Translations under genes and position numbers: made by a program
The notes under the pieces: generated by a model
What the model saw: the letters and a program-made list of their open reading frames with translations, nothing else
What the model was told of the DNA's origin: nothing
Databases searched by the model: none
Part shown: positions 18,396 to 24,657 of the stretch, piece by piece
Numbering within the stretch: the first letter of the stretch is position 1
Layout: every line of letters starts with the position of its first letter
Source: Clostridia bacterium
GTDB lineage: Bacteria; Bacillota_A; Clostridia; Oscillospirales; CAG-272
Direction: 5' to 3'
DNA length: 24,657 nt
NCBI GenBank assembly: GCA_017552165.1
Contig: JAFZCF010000203.1
Location: 1-24,657 of the forward strand

Positions 18396-19259
18396 ATGTA
18401 CGACATCCCTCGCGTCGGATCGGCGCAGTTTATCTGGCTCGCCGTCGGTCTCGTTATATGGTTCGCCGTACCCGTTGCGGTCGCCGTCGTGTGGCTCGTC
18501 AGGAAAAAGGAGCGGGTGACGACCGTGCTCGTCGGGGCGGCGGCGTTCATGCTGTTCGCCATAGCGCTCGAAAAGCCGATACAGAACCTTCTCGCGTTCC
18601 CGACGGCGCTCGGGCTGCCGGATCACGCGCTGAGCTCGTTTCTGAACGCCCGTCCCGTCCTGCTGGCGCTCGTCGCCGGGCTGTTCCCGGGAGTTTTCGA
18701 GGAGACGGGGCGTTTCGTCGCCTTCAAAACCGTCCTCAGAAAGCGCAGGAACAGGGAGACCTCGATATCGTACGGCATTGGCCACGGCGGCTTTGAGGTC
18801 ATGTTCATCCTCGGGATCACGTATTTTCAGTATATCGTGTACGGCGTGATGATGAACACCGGGACGTTCGGAGCCGTCCTCGATCAGGTCGCGGCGCTCG
18901 CACCCGATCAGGTCGGGACGCTGACGGCCGTCATGGACGCCATCGCCGGATTCTCGGCCGCCGACCTCGGGCTCGCCGTAATCGAGCGGGTATTCGCCGT
19001 TCTGTTCCACGTCGGCGCCTCGATCCTCGTGTTTTACGCGGCGAGGGACGGGAAGCGCTTCTGGCTATATCCCCTCGCCGTCGTCCTCCATACGGGGATG
19101 GATTTCTTCGCGGCGCTCAGTCTCTTCGGCGTCGTGTCCCTGCCCGCGTGGGGCCTCGAGCTCATCTTCGCGGCCTTCGGCTGCCTGACCTTCCTCGGGG
19201 CGTATCTCCTGCTTTACAGAAAGGACGGAGCCGAGCCCGCGGTTCCTTCATCGAACTGA
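18396..19259 (+). CDS. YhfC-family intramembrane protease (glutamic-type, DUF2324)
   Basis: A 287-residue protein with about seven or eight hydrophobic segments. The putative active-site motifs are E102-E103-T-G-R106 in 'GVFEETGRFVAF' and H130/E134 in 'GIGHGGFEVMFI', matching the YhfC group of the ABC/CAAX-protease-like superfamily (EExxR plus a downstream H). The group's substrates are unknown. It is encoded one base after the membrane-tethered HTH protein, and I infer that it could cut or be controlled by that partner. GGAGG lies in the end of the upstream gene as ribosome site. A bidirectional terminator follows. Confidence 0.88.
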   Translation: MYDIPRVGSAQFIWLAVGLVIWFAVPVAVAVVWLVRKKERVTTVLVGAAAFMLFAIALEKPIQNLLAFPTALGLPDHALSSFLNARPVLLALVAGLFPGVFEETGRFVAFKTVLRKRRNRETSISYGIGHGGFEVMFILGITYFQYIVYGVMMNTGTFGAVLDQVAALAPDQVGTLTAVMDAIAGFSAADLGLAVIERVFAVLFHVGASILVFYAARDGKRFWLYPLAVVLHTGMDFFAALSLFGVVSLPAWGLELIFAAFGCLTFLGAYLLLYRKDGAEPAVPSSN

Positions 19260-19268
19260 ACAACAACG

Positions 19269-19295
19269 AAAAAACCTCGCCCCGCGAGGTTTTTT
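19269..19295. terminator. Bidirectional terminator between convergent genes
   Basis: AAAAAACCTCGC (19269-19280) and GCGAGGTTTTTT (19284-19295) are perfect complements with a CCC loop. The A-run on one side and the T-run on the other let it stop both the YhfC operon on the plus strand and the membrane-protein gene on the minus strand. Confidence 0.92.
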
Positions 19296-19328
19296 CACGT
19301 TAAGGGATCGCTGCGCCCAGTTGAACAT

Positions 19329-20618
19329 TCAGTACCCCGGATGATCGCCTATTTGGCTTTCAAAGTATTCTTCAAGCCCGGAGACCTCTATCGCGGGAAC
19401 GTTTGTTCTGGCAAAGACTATATTGCCGTTGCTTGCCGTGTCGTTGAGCTTTTTGAAAAAAACATAGAACGGCACGCCGTTCACGTACCTCAGGTCTACG
19501 AAATCGTAACCGTGAAAGTCCACCTCCGGCTGCGCCGCCATGCAGAGAGGGCAGGCGTGCATACCGAAGACGTATCCACCGTAAAGCAGTTCTTCCGCCT
19601 CTTTGAGCGGCAGGAGCCGCACGTTCGCGCAGGGCTCGACGCAGTCGGACAGATAATGATAATATTCGATGAATACGGTTGAAACCACGTCGGAGCTTAC
19701 GATATCGTCGGAATAGTTTTTGAAATTGTCAAAATCGAGGCAAATATAGTCGAAAAGCTTGTCCCCTTCGGGCAACTTACCGTCCGGGGTGTCTTTTCCG
19801 TTGTAAAAATATACGCAGATCCACGTCGCGCCGTATTCGGAATATCCGTCGTAGGTCCTTGTGATTGCCGTGTCCGGCAGATCTGCCCCGAACAGTTCGC
19901 ACAGTGTTTTTCTGACGCCCTGCAGAGAGGCGGCCATATCCACGTCCGTCATTCTCTGATCGACGGATATCGCCTCACCGTTCAGGGAAATGACCCTGTC
20001 CGGGTTGCCTTCGATATCTGAGGTTATCAACGTTCTCTGACATATACTGCTCAGAAAAAAAGTGACGTAATATTTTTCATGTCTCGCCTGCCGACCCAAA
20101 TAATTGAATCTTTCTTCTCTGCCGGTATGTTCAAAATATTCAAGAGTGCCGGCGTCGACGCCGAGCGCCGAGCATATTCCGGGATACAGGGCGTCCGAAA
20201 AAGCGAACAGGGTGTCCTTCGATCTTTTGCCCTTTTTCTCTTCAAAGTCATATACCGTGATGTTTTCGTCGGTCGGCAGGGGCGAGACGTTCAGACTTTC
20301 CTCGTCGGGGACATAGATTTTTGTATATGACTTTGTGCCTCCGTCAGTAAGCCCACTCCGATCCATCCCGGCCATTTCCGCGATCCTGTCCGCCGAGAAT
20401 GCGGCTCCCTCGTAGGTCGGTATCCTGTGCGTCCCCGACCCTTTAAGGAGAGACACGACGCCGAAAACGGCGATAAAGCATACGCAGGCAGCCGCGGAGG
20501 CGATCAGGACGATCCTCGGTACGGCGGTCTTCTTTTTTGTTACGTTTGGAGAAAGAGCCCGCTCTATGATCTCCTCATCCGCCCGGGATATCGCGTCGAA
20601 AATGTTTTCCGCCTTCAA
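19329..20618 (-). CDS. Single-pass membrane protein, anti-sigma-like partner of the XRE-sigma4 protein
   Basis: 429 residues starting at TTG (20618-20616), which overlaps the TGA of the upstream gene. AAGGAGG sits eight bases before it. The cytoplasmic N-terminus is only about 33 residues ('ENIFDAISRADEEIIERAL'), like the short sigma-facing segment of many Clostridia anti-sigma-type proteins. One membrane span lies at about 35-58. The external part of about 370 residues is unrecognised. It holds C326-x3-C330 and H354-x-C356-x2-C359, possible disulfide or metal sites, and repeated YYxY-rich strands. Operon position and topology point to a membrane sensor that holds or releases the regulator. 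I know of no zinc anti-sigma domain in it, so the anti-sigma role is inference from context. Confidence 0.72.
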   Translation of the reverse strand: MKAENIFDAISRADEEIIERALSPNVTKKKTAVPRIVLIASAAACVCFIAVFGVVSLLKGSGTHRIPTYEGAAFSADRIAEMAGMDRSGLTDGGTKSYTKIYVPDEESLNVSPLPTDENITVYDFEEKKGKRSKDTLFAFSDALYPGICSALGVDAGTLEYFEHTGREERFNYLGRQARHEKYYVTFFLSSICQRTLITSDIEGNPDRVISLNGEAISVDQRMTDVDMAASLQGVRKTLCELFGADLPDTAITRTYDGYSEYGATWICVYFYNGKDTPDGKLPEGDKLFDYICLDFDNFKNYSDDIVSSDVVSTVFIEYYHYLSDCVEPCANVRLLPLKEAEELLYGGYVFGMHACPLCMAAQPEVDFHGYDFVDLRYVNGVPFYVFFKKLNDTASNGNIVFARTNVPAIEVSGLEEYFESQIGDHPGY

Positions 20619-21067
20619 AACCGCCCCTCCTTCAGATATTTTCTGAACTTTTTTCTCGTTTTCGAGAGCATGCTTCTTACGTGATTTTCGCCTATACCGA
20701 ACTTTTCGGATATCTCAGCGGCGGTCTTCAGGAAATAATACCGGTTCATGAAAACGTCGGCCTCGCGGCGTGGAAGCGCACGCAGGAAGGCGTTGACCGC
20801 CGTGACGAGGGCGTCGCCCGGGAGGTCTTCGCCGGTCGGGACACATTCTCCGAGTTCTTCAAAGACCAGGTCGCCGCGGTCGATCACAGAGTCGGCGGGG
20901 ACGCCGAATATCCCGGCGATGTTTTCGATCGTTTCGCGGTCGGGGCGTCTCGTGCCGTTTTCCCATTTCGAAACGAGTTCCCTCGAAACGTGCAGAAGGT
21001 CGGCGAGCGCCTGCTGCGACATATTGCCGGCAGTCCTCAGCCCGGCAATCTTTTCACCGATATTCAT
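20615..21067 (-). CDS. XRE helix-turn-helix fused to sigma-70 region 4
   Basis: 150 residues. I choose the ATG at 21067 because AAAGGGG (about 21077-21083) is nine bases away, and a GTG at 21076 would leave no spacing. Residues 3-58 are a complete XRE domain ('MSQQALADLLHVSRELVSKWENGTRRPDRETIENIAGIFGV'). After an acidic linker, residues 84-147 match sigma-70 region 4 of ECF factors ('LRALPRREADVFMNRYYFLKTAAEISEKFGIGENHVRSMLSKTRKKFRKYL'), which reads the -35 box. No region 2 is present, so it cannot melt a -10 box alone. It more likely acts as a DNA-binding regulator or a co-sigma-like factor. It is translationally coupled to the membrane gene. Confidence 0.85.
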   Translation of the reverse strand: MNIGEKIAGLRTAGNMSQQALADLLHVSRELVSKWENGTRRPDRETIENIAGIFGVPADSVIDRGDLVFEELGECVPTGEDLPGDALVTAVNAFLRALPRREADVFMNRYYFLKTAAEISEKFGIGENHVRSMLSKTRKKFRKYLKEGRF

Positions 21068-21098
21068 GTGCAGCACCCCTTTCCCTGATCGCGGGTAT

Positions 21099-21127
21099 AT
21101 TATAGCGTATCACTTTTCAAATGTAAA
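21099..21127 (-). promoter_or_regulatory. Promoter of the XRE-sigma4 operon
   Basis: On the minus strand: TTTACA -35 (21122-21127), a 17-base spacer and TATAAT -10 (21099-21104). The leader to the ATG at 21067 is about 25 bases. Confidence 0.82.
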
Positions 21128-21131
21128 GGTA

Positions 21132-21152
21132 CAATTCGCACCCGGCGAGTTG
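21132..21152. promoter_or_regulatory. Candidate operator dyad between divergent promoters
   Basis: CAATTCGC (21132-21139) and GCGAGTTG (21145-21152) are inverted with one mismatch around ACCCG. The dyad lies between the two -35 boxes (21122-21127 minus, 21150-21155 plus) and overlaps the plus-strand one. Its size and position suit an XRE dimer, and the obvious candidate is the adjacent XRE-sigma4 protein. Confidence 0.5.
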
Positions 21153-21178
21153 AATCGGCAGCGTTTTTGTGGTATAAT
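21150..21178 (+). promoter_or_regulatory. Promoter of the SPFH operon
   Basis: TTGAAT -35 (21150-21155), a 17-base spacer and TATAAT (21173-21178), with TGG just before it (extended -10). It is divergent from the XRE-sigma4 promoter. Confidence 0.82.
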
Positions 21179-21227
21179 GAGACAGGTATCGAATTACGGT
21201 ATCGAAAATAAAAAAACGGAGTCTGTC

Positions 21228-22241
21228 ATGGAAGAAAAGATCATCAAAGGCAAAAAGAGCGGTATGCTCGTGCTGCTTGTCGGTATCGTCCTTTATATTG
21301 CGGCGACTGTTCTGGCCGTATACAGCGGTTTACAGCTCGAAGCGGGACGCGGCGGCGTTTTTTTGCCGGCGTGCATCGTATCCGGGATATATCTTTGCTG
21401 CGGTTGGGTTCTGTTTCTCGGCCTCAAGGTGATAAGACCTCAGGAGGCGCTTGTCCTGACTCTTTTCGGCAGTTATAAAGGCACGCTGAAGGGCGAGGGA
21501 TTCTATTTTGTAAATCCGTTCTGCATCGCCGTCAATCCTGCGGCCATGACGAAACTCAAACAGAGCGGCGACGTTGACGGGCTGGCCGTACCTCAGGTGA
21601 CGGGAGTTTCGGTGCTCGATTCGCTGAACAAGAAGCTTTCGCTCAAAATAATGACGCTCAACAACAACCGCCAGAAGATCAACGATTATCTCGGCAACCC
21701 CGTCGAGATAGGAATCGCCGTTACGTGGCGAATCGCCGACACGGCGAAGGCGGTGTTCAACGTTGAGAATTACAAGGAGTTTCTGTCTCTCCAGTGCGAC
21801 AGCTCGCTTCGGAACATAGTCAGACTTTATCCGTACGACGTCGCGAAGAACGTCGATACGACGGGAGACGGGATCGCCGACGAAGGAAGTCTCCGCGGCT
21901 CCAGCGAGGTGGTCGCCTCAAGGATCCGAGACGAGATCCAGTCAAAAGTCGAATGCGCCGGGCTCGAGGTGCTCGAAGCCCGCATAACATACCTTGCGTA
22001 CGCTCCCGAGATCGCCGCGGCAATGCTTCAGCGTCAGCAGGCGGCGGCGATAGTCGACGCGAGAAAAATGATAGTTGACGGCGCGGTGGGAATGGTCGAG
22101 ATGGCGCTTGAGCGTCTGAGCGAACGCGGCACGGTGGAACTCGACGAGGCGCGCAAGGCGGCCATGGTGTCGAATCTTCTCGTCGTATTGTGCGGCAACC
22201 GCGACGCCCAGCCGGTCGTGAACTCCGGGACTCAGTACTGA
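21228..22241 (+). CDS. SPFH/band-7 domain membrane protein
   Basis: 337 residues from the ATG at 21228 (CGGAG upstream). A longer open frame reaching back to 20748 is false, since it would cross the promoter and the opposite gene. Two hydrophobic segments (about 13-35 and 45-66) anchor the protein. The SPFH domain follows from 'LKVIRPQEALVLTLFGSYKGTLKGEGFYFVNPF' through 'VTWRIADTAKAVFNVENYKEFLSLQCDSSLRNIVRLYPYD' to 'GLEVLEARITYLAYAPEIAAAMLQRQQAAAIVDARKMIVDG', the hallmark of flotillin/prohibitin-like scaffolds. A short Ala/Glu helix ends the protein. Such proteins form ring-like membrane scaffolds that organise or guard other membrane proteins. The next gene, 19 bases on, encodes a likely membrane partner. 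Confidence 0.9.
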   Translation: MEEKIIKGKKSGMLVLLVGIVLYIAATVLAVYSGLQLEAGRGGVFLPACIVSGIYLCCGWVLFLGLKVIRPQEALVLTLFGSYKGTLKGEGFYFVNPFCIAVNPAAMTKLKQSGDVDGLAVPQVTGVSVLDSLNKKLSLKIMTLNNNRQKINDYLGNPVEIGIAVTWRIADTAKAVFNVENYKEFLSLQCDSSLRNIVRLYPYDVAKNVDTTGDGIADEGSLRGSSEVVASRIRDEIQSKVECAGLEVLEARITYLAYAPEIAAAMLQRQQAAAIVDARKMIVDGAVGMVEMALERLSERGTVELDEARKAAMVSNLLVVLCGNRDAQPVVNSGTQY

Positions 22242-22260
22242 AACGGCGGGCGGCGCCGGA

Positions 22261-23334
22261 ATGAAAAACAGATTCTTCAGGGTTTTTTTCGCCGTATTCA
22301 TCGCGGCCCTCGTCGGGTTCGCCGCAACCGTCGTTTTTGCGCTCAGACGGACGGCGGTCTGCGTGAGGGACAACAAAGAGTACGACAGGGTGCTGACAGA
22401 GGAGTTCGTCGGCCCGGACGACGTGGCAGCGCTGTATTACGACGAGGAGTCAGACAGGATATACGTCTGCTACGATACGGCGACGTACGTCAACGTTTAC
22501 GGCGGCGACGGCGCTTTTCTGTGGGCTGTATCGACCCCTTCGCGCGGATATGAGGTCTTTTTCGGGTTCGATTCCGTGCGCAGCGAGATCACGGTGCGTC
22601 AGAATGACGAGGTCGGCGGCGATTTTTCGGTATACGTATACGATCTTAAGACCGGGAGTTTCAAATCTTTCTTCACGGAGAGATACAAAGATCCGACCGA
22701 CGGGGAAAACGACGTCGAATCCTCCCACGACTGTGAATATTCATTTTCGTCGGGCATGATATACAGCGACCGGTACAGCGTTTTCATGACCGACGGTGAA
22801 GGGAACGTCACGACGATCGTAAAAAGTCCTTTCTGGTGGACGGTGGTCTACGGCGGGTTTCTTTTCATCGTCCCCTGGGCGTTTCTGTTTTTCGGCGCTA
22901 TCGCCTTCAACGTGGCGCGGCTCGTTCTCGGCCTGATCAGAAAAATGCGCGGAATACCCGATCCCGAGGTTATTGAGACCCGGACCCGCGCGGTCGCCGC
23001 CGGCCCGGCGATTGTCGCTTCAAAGCTCGCCTTGATACTGAATTACAACAGGATAAACGCGGCGGTACATGCGGCGCTCACGGCGGCAGTCCTCGTTACG
23101 TCGCCGTTTGCCGGCGCATACACGCCCGTGCTTATCTTCCCCGCGGCGCTTCACGTTATGATATCGAGCGTAGTTCTCATGAACAGGTATGATGACCTTC
23201 GCGCCTTCGCATCCGACGCGGACGGGAAAAGGATAAAAATCTGGACGGCGGCTAAAATTGTCACGTTTTTGATCCTTTTCATAGCTTGCGTAGTTGCCGC
23301 GCCGGAGATATATGAGGCGAATCATCTCGGATGA
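22261..23334 (+). CDS. Hypothetical membrane protein with an external domain
   Basis: 357 residues with no family I recognise. The order is: a first span at about 7-27; an external region of about 165 residues rich in Tyr, Asp and Val strands (for example 'DVAALYYDEESDRIYVCYDTATYVNVYGGDGAFLWAV'), which reads like repeated beta-propeller blades; a second span around 195-225; a basic cytoplasmic loop ('RKMRGIPDPEVIETRTRAVAAGP'); two spans around 265-310; and a last span around 330-348. The ribosome site is weak (GCCGGA). It follows the SPFH gene by 19 bases and shares its promoter, so it may be housed or protected by that scaffold. No terminator is seen after it, and the rubrerythrin promoter starts 31 bases later. 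Confidence 0.8.
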   Translation: MKNRFFRVFFAVFIAALVGFAATVVFALRRTAVCVRDNKEYDRVLTEEFVGPDDVAALYYDEESDRIYVCYDTATYVNVYGGDGAFLWAVSTPSRGYEVFFGFDSVRSEITVRQNDEVGGDFSVYVYDLKTGSFKSFFTERYKDPTDGENDVESSHDCEYSFSSGMIYSDRYSVFMTDGEGNVTTIVKSPFWWTVVYGGFLFIVPWAFLFFGAIAFNVARLVLGLIRKMRGIPDPEVIETRTRAVAAGPAIVASKLALILNYNRINAAVHAALTAAVLVTSPFAGAYTPVLIFPAALHVMISSVVLMNRYDDLRAFASDADGKRIKIWTAAKIVTFLILFIACVVAAPEIYEANHLG

Positions 23335-23364
23335 GCTGTCTTCGGGGCGTTTTGCGATAACCGT

Positions 23365-23393
23365 TTGACTTTACGCTCCGCGGATGATATAAT
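23365..23393 (+). promoter_or_regulatory. Promoter of the rubrerythrin operon
   Basis: TTGACT -35 (23365-23370), a 17-base spacer and TATAAT (23388-23393), preceded by TGA (extended -10). A consensus peroxide-regulator (PerR) box is not evident. Confidence 0.85.
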
Positions 23394-23437
23394 ATCGGTA
23401 TAAATCGGACGGCGGCGACGCCGGAAAGGGAAATGAT

Positions 23438-23983
23438 ATGGCAAAATACGTATGTTCGGTGTGCGGCTACGTTCACGAGGGGAGCGAGCCGCCGGAGAAG
23501 TGCCCGGTATGCAAGGCGCCGGCGTCAAAGTTCAACGAAGTTAAAGAGGGGATGACCTGGGCGGCGGAGCACGTCGTCGGGGTCGCGCAGGGTTCGAGAG
23601 AGGACATCATCGAGGATCTCCGCTCCAATTTCTCGGGCGAATGCTCCGAGGTCGGCATGTATCTCGCCATGTCCCGCGTCGCCTTCCGCGAGGGATATCC
23701 CGAGATAGGCCTTTACTTTGAAAAGGCGGCCTTTGAGGAGGCGGATCACGCCGCGAGGTTCGCCGAGCTTCTCGGCGAGGTCGTGACGGATTCCACCGAA
23801 AAGAACCTCAGGATGAGAGTCGAGGCGGAGAACGGCGCGACTGCCGGCAAGACCGATCTCGCAAAGCGCGCAAAGGCGCTCAATCTGGACGCCATCCACG
23901 ACACTGTCCACGAGATGGCTCGCGACGAGGCCCGCCACGGCAAGGCCTTCGAAGGGCTTCTCAAGAGATATTTCGGGAAATGA
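23438..23983 (+). CDS. Reverse rubrerythrin (N-terminal rubredoxin domain)
   Basis: Reduces hydrogen peroxide, and probably oxygen, with electrons from NADH via rubredoxin-type carriers, protecting strict anaerobes. In the 181 residues, an N-terminal rubredoxin-like iron site (C6, C9, C22, C25 in '[10 protein letters not shown]...CPVCKAP') comes first, followed by a ferritin-like four-helix diiron domain with '[24 protein letters not shown]', '[16 protein letters not shown]' and '[14 protein letters not shown]' as metal-ligand helices. That order is opposite to classical rubrerythrin and matches the reverse type known from Clostridium acetobutylicum. GGAAAGGGA precedes the ATG. Its stop overlaps the next start (ATGA). 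Confidence 0.95.
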   Translation: MAKYVCSVCGYVHEGSEPPEKCPVCKAPASKFNEVKEGMTWAAEHVVGVAQGSREDIIEDLRSNFSGECSEVGMYLAMSRVAFREGYPEIGLYFEKAAFEEADHAARFAELLGEVVTDSTEKNLRMRVEAENGATAGKTDLAKRAKALNLDAIHDTVHEMARDEARHGKAFEGLLKRYFGK

Positions 23984-24534
23984 GAAATAAACTCAACGCA
24001 ATACCGCGCTTCTGCGCGGTATTGCTTTCGACGGTGCTCCTCGTCCCGGCCTTTTCGGGATGCGCTGTTATAAAATTGCTGAAACAGGGAACGGGCATGC
24101 CGTTCAACGGGACTGTGTCTTTCCACGACATAACCGTTGACATCCCGGAAAGCTATATACGCGATTCGACGTCGAGCGATGAAGACCACTGGGTTTTCGA
24201 ATCCGGCTGGTATTCGAAGCTGATAATCCTTTCACGTAGCGTCGCCGGTTCCGACCCGATGAGCGGATTGGTCGACTACGAGGCGTATCTGACTGAAATG
24301 GGATTCGAGTGCGAGGAAGGCTATCTGGCAGACTGTCCGGCTCTCAGATCGTCCGGCACCCTGGAAGACGGCAAGCTCCAGCGGGAGATGCTGTTCTTTT
24401 ATAACGGGTATTTTTACGCCGTGGCGCTGAGGGACGGAACGGAGGATGAGTTCTGGGATCTTGTCGATTCGATAGGCGGACCCGAAAGTTCTGCCGAAAC
24501 TCCCGACGCCGTCTCCGGAACGTACGCCGCTTGA
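23980..24534 (+). CDS. Hypothetical lipoprotein coupled to rubrerythrin
   Basis: 184 residues. The signal peptide is [10 protein letters not shown], then a hydrophobic core, then AFSGC with Cys28, a good lipobox. After a short tether, '[35 protein letters not shown]' and '[32 protein letters not shown]' suggest one compact external domain of about 120 residues, perhaps with a disulfide. The tail is Ser/Thr/Ala-rich. No family is recognised. Its first codon overlaps the rubrerythrin stop (ATGA), so translation depends on that gene. Codons 7-16 contain a 12-bp hairpin that may limit its transcription or translation. A clear terminator follows. Confidence 0.82.
   Translation: MRNKLNAIPRFCAVLLSTVLLVPAFSGCAVIKLLKQGTGMPFNGTVSFHDITVDIPESYIRDSTSSDEDHWVFESGWYSKLIILSRSVAGSDPMSGLVDYEAYLTEMGFECEEGYLADCPALRSSGTLEDGKLQREMLFFYNGYFYAVALRDGTEDEFWDLVDSIGGPESSAETPDAVSGTYAA
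23998..24025 (+). repeat. Perfect 12-bp hairpin inside the lipoprotein signal-peptide codons
   Basis: GCAATACCGCGC (23998-24009) and GCGCGGTATTGC (24014-24025) pair perfectly around TTCT, followed by TTTCG. It sits 15 bases after the rubrerythrin stop, where a terminator would be expected, yet lies within the next gene's codons 7-16. It may work as a partial terminator or as an mRNA end-protecting stem. Confidence 0.7.
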
Positions 24535-24544
24535 ATAAACACCC

Positions 24545-24569
24545 GCGGGGCTTCGCGCCCCGCTTTTTT
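24545..24569 (+). terminator. Intrinsic terminator of the rubrerythrin-lipoprotein operon
   Basis: GCGGGGC (24545-24551) and GCCCCGC (24557-24563) form a perfect 7-bp stem with a TTCGC loop, followed by TTTTTT (24564-24569). From 24570 to the window end I see no supported feature. Confidence 0.92.
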
Positions 24570-24657
24570 GCTGCCCGGAAGGGAACTCCTCACCCGCTCT
24601 CGGCCGCGTTCACGGCGAAATCCCCTGCCGCGCCCCACGGCCGTGCCACTCGGCCAC

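Noticed and set aside
20748..21227. Extension of the SPFH gene back to an upstream ATG
   Set aside because: It would run antisense through the XRE-sigma4 gene and across the SPFH promoter, and the extra residues have no domain character. The ATG at 21228 has a ribosome site and begins the natural anchor sequence.
23386..23396. GATATAATATC palindrome over the rubrerythrin -10, considered as a PerR box
   Set aside because: It is largely the TATAAT box itself and does not match the 15-base PerR consensus.
24590..24657. Possible C-terminus of a minus-strand gene (21 open codons ending in TGA at 24590-24592)
   Set aside because: Too short to judge. Composition is plausible for a coding end, but there is no recognisable domain, and random frames of this length are common in GC-rich DNA.
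24600..24657. GTGGCCGAGTGG on the minus strand at the right edge, like the start of a serine or leucine tRNA
   Set aside because: The expected anticodon stem and GTTCRA T-loop do not follow on the minus strand, so a tRNA is not supported.

Overview
The window reads as about 24.7 kb of chromosome from a GC-rich, endospore-lineage Clostridia (Bacillota). I infer this from AGGAGG-type ribosome sites, nine housekeeping promoters with perfect TATAAT boxes, the Firmicutes-typical genes ymdB, ysxC, scpA/scpB, DUF2953, ytfJ (GerW family) and DUF896, a reverse-type rubrerythrin typical of anaerobes, and many lipoproteins. I cannot name a genus. Almost all sequence is coding, and no gene-free stretch exceeds 300 bases.

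Layout. (1) 1-414: the 5' part of a lipoprotein gene on the minus strand runs off the left edge. It is divergent from valS, and both have textbook promoters. (2) 415-6119: valS, then two hypothetical lipoproteins (one wholly AT-richer than its surroundings, one a composition mosaic), a DUF4349 lipoprotein, a DUF896 protein and mscL. (3) 6172-7128: a ROK-family sugar kinase closed by a strong terminator. (4) 7203-15242: one long probable operon, ymdB-lon-ysxC-M50 protease-scpA-scpB-DUF2953-ytfJ-rluB. It combines RNA and protein quality control, ribosome assembly, chromosome condensation and sporulation. (5) 15252-17643: gdhA, with an 11-bp inverted repeat directly upstream of its promoter, and then a separately transcribed SDR oxidoreductase. 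(6) 17708-19259: a membrane-anchored HTH/zinc-ribbon protein with a YhfC-type intramembrane protease, ending in a bidirectional terminator. (7) 19329-23334: a divergent locus. On the minus strand is a small protein that joins an XRE helix-turn-helix to a sigma-70 region-4 domain, translationally coupled to a single-pass membrane protein with a large external domain carrying cysteine pairs. On the plus strand are an SPFH/band-7 protein and an unrecognised membrane protein with an external domain. An imperfect 21-bp dyad lies between the two -35 boxes. (8) 23365-24569: reverse rubrerythrin overlapping a lipoprotein gene by four bases, with a terminator-like hairpin inside the lipoprotein signal-peptide codons.

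The best candidate for an undescribed system is region 7: a sigma-like regulator lacking region 2, its membrane partner, and a divergent SPFH/membrane-sensor operon that may be its target. Second is the HTH/zinc-ribbon plus YhfC pair in region 6. The membership of both systems is inference from gene order and domain content. No database search was possible.
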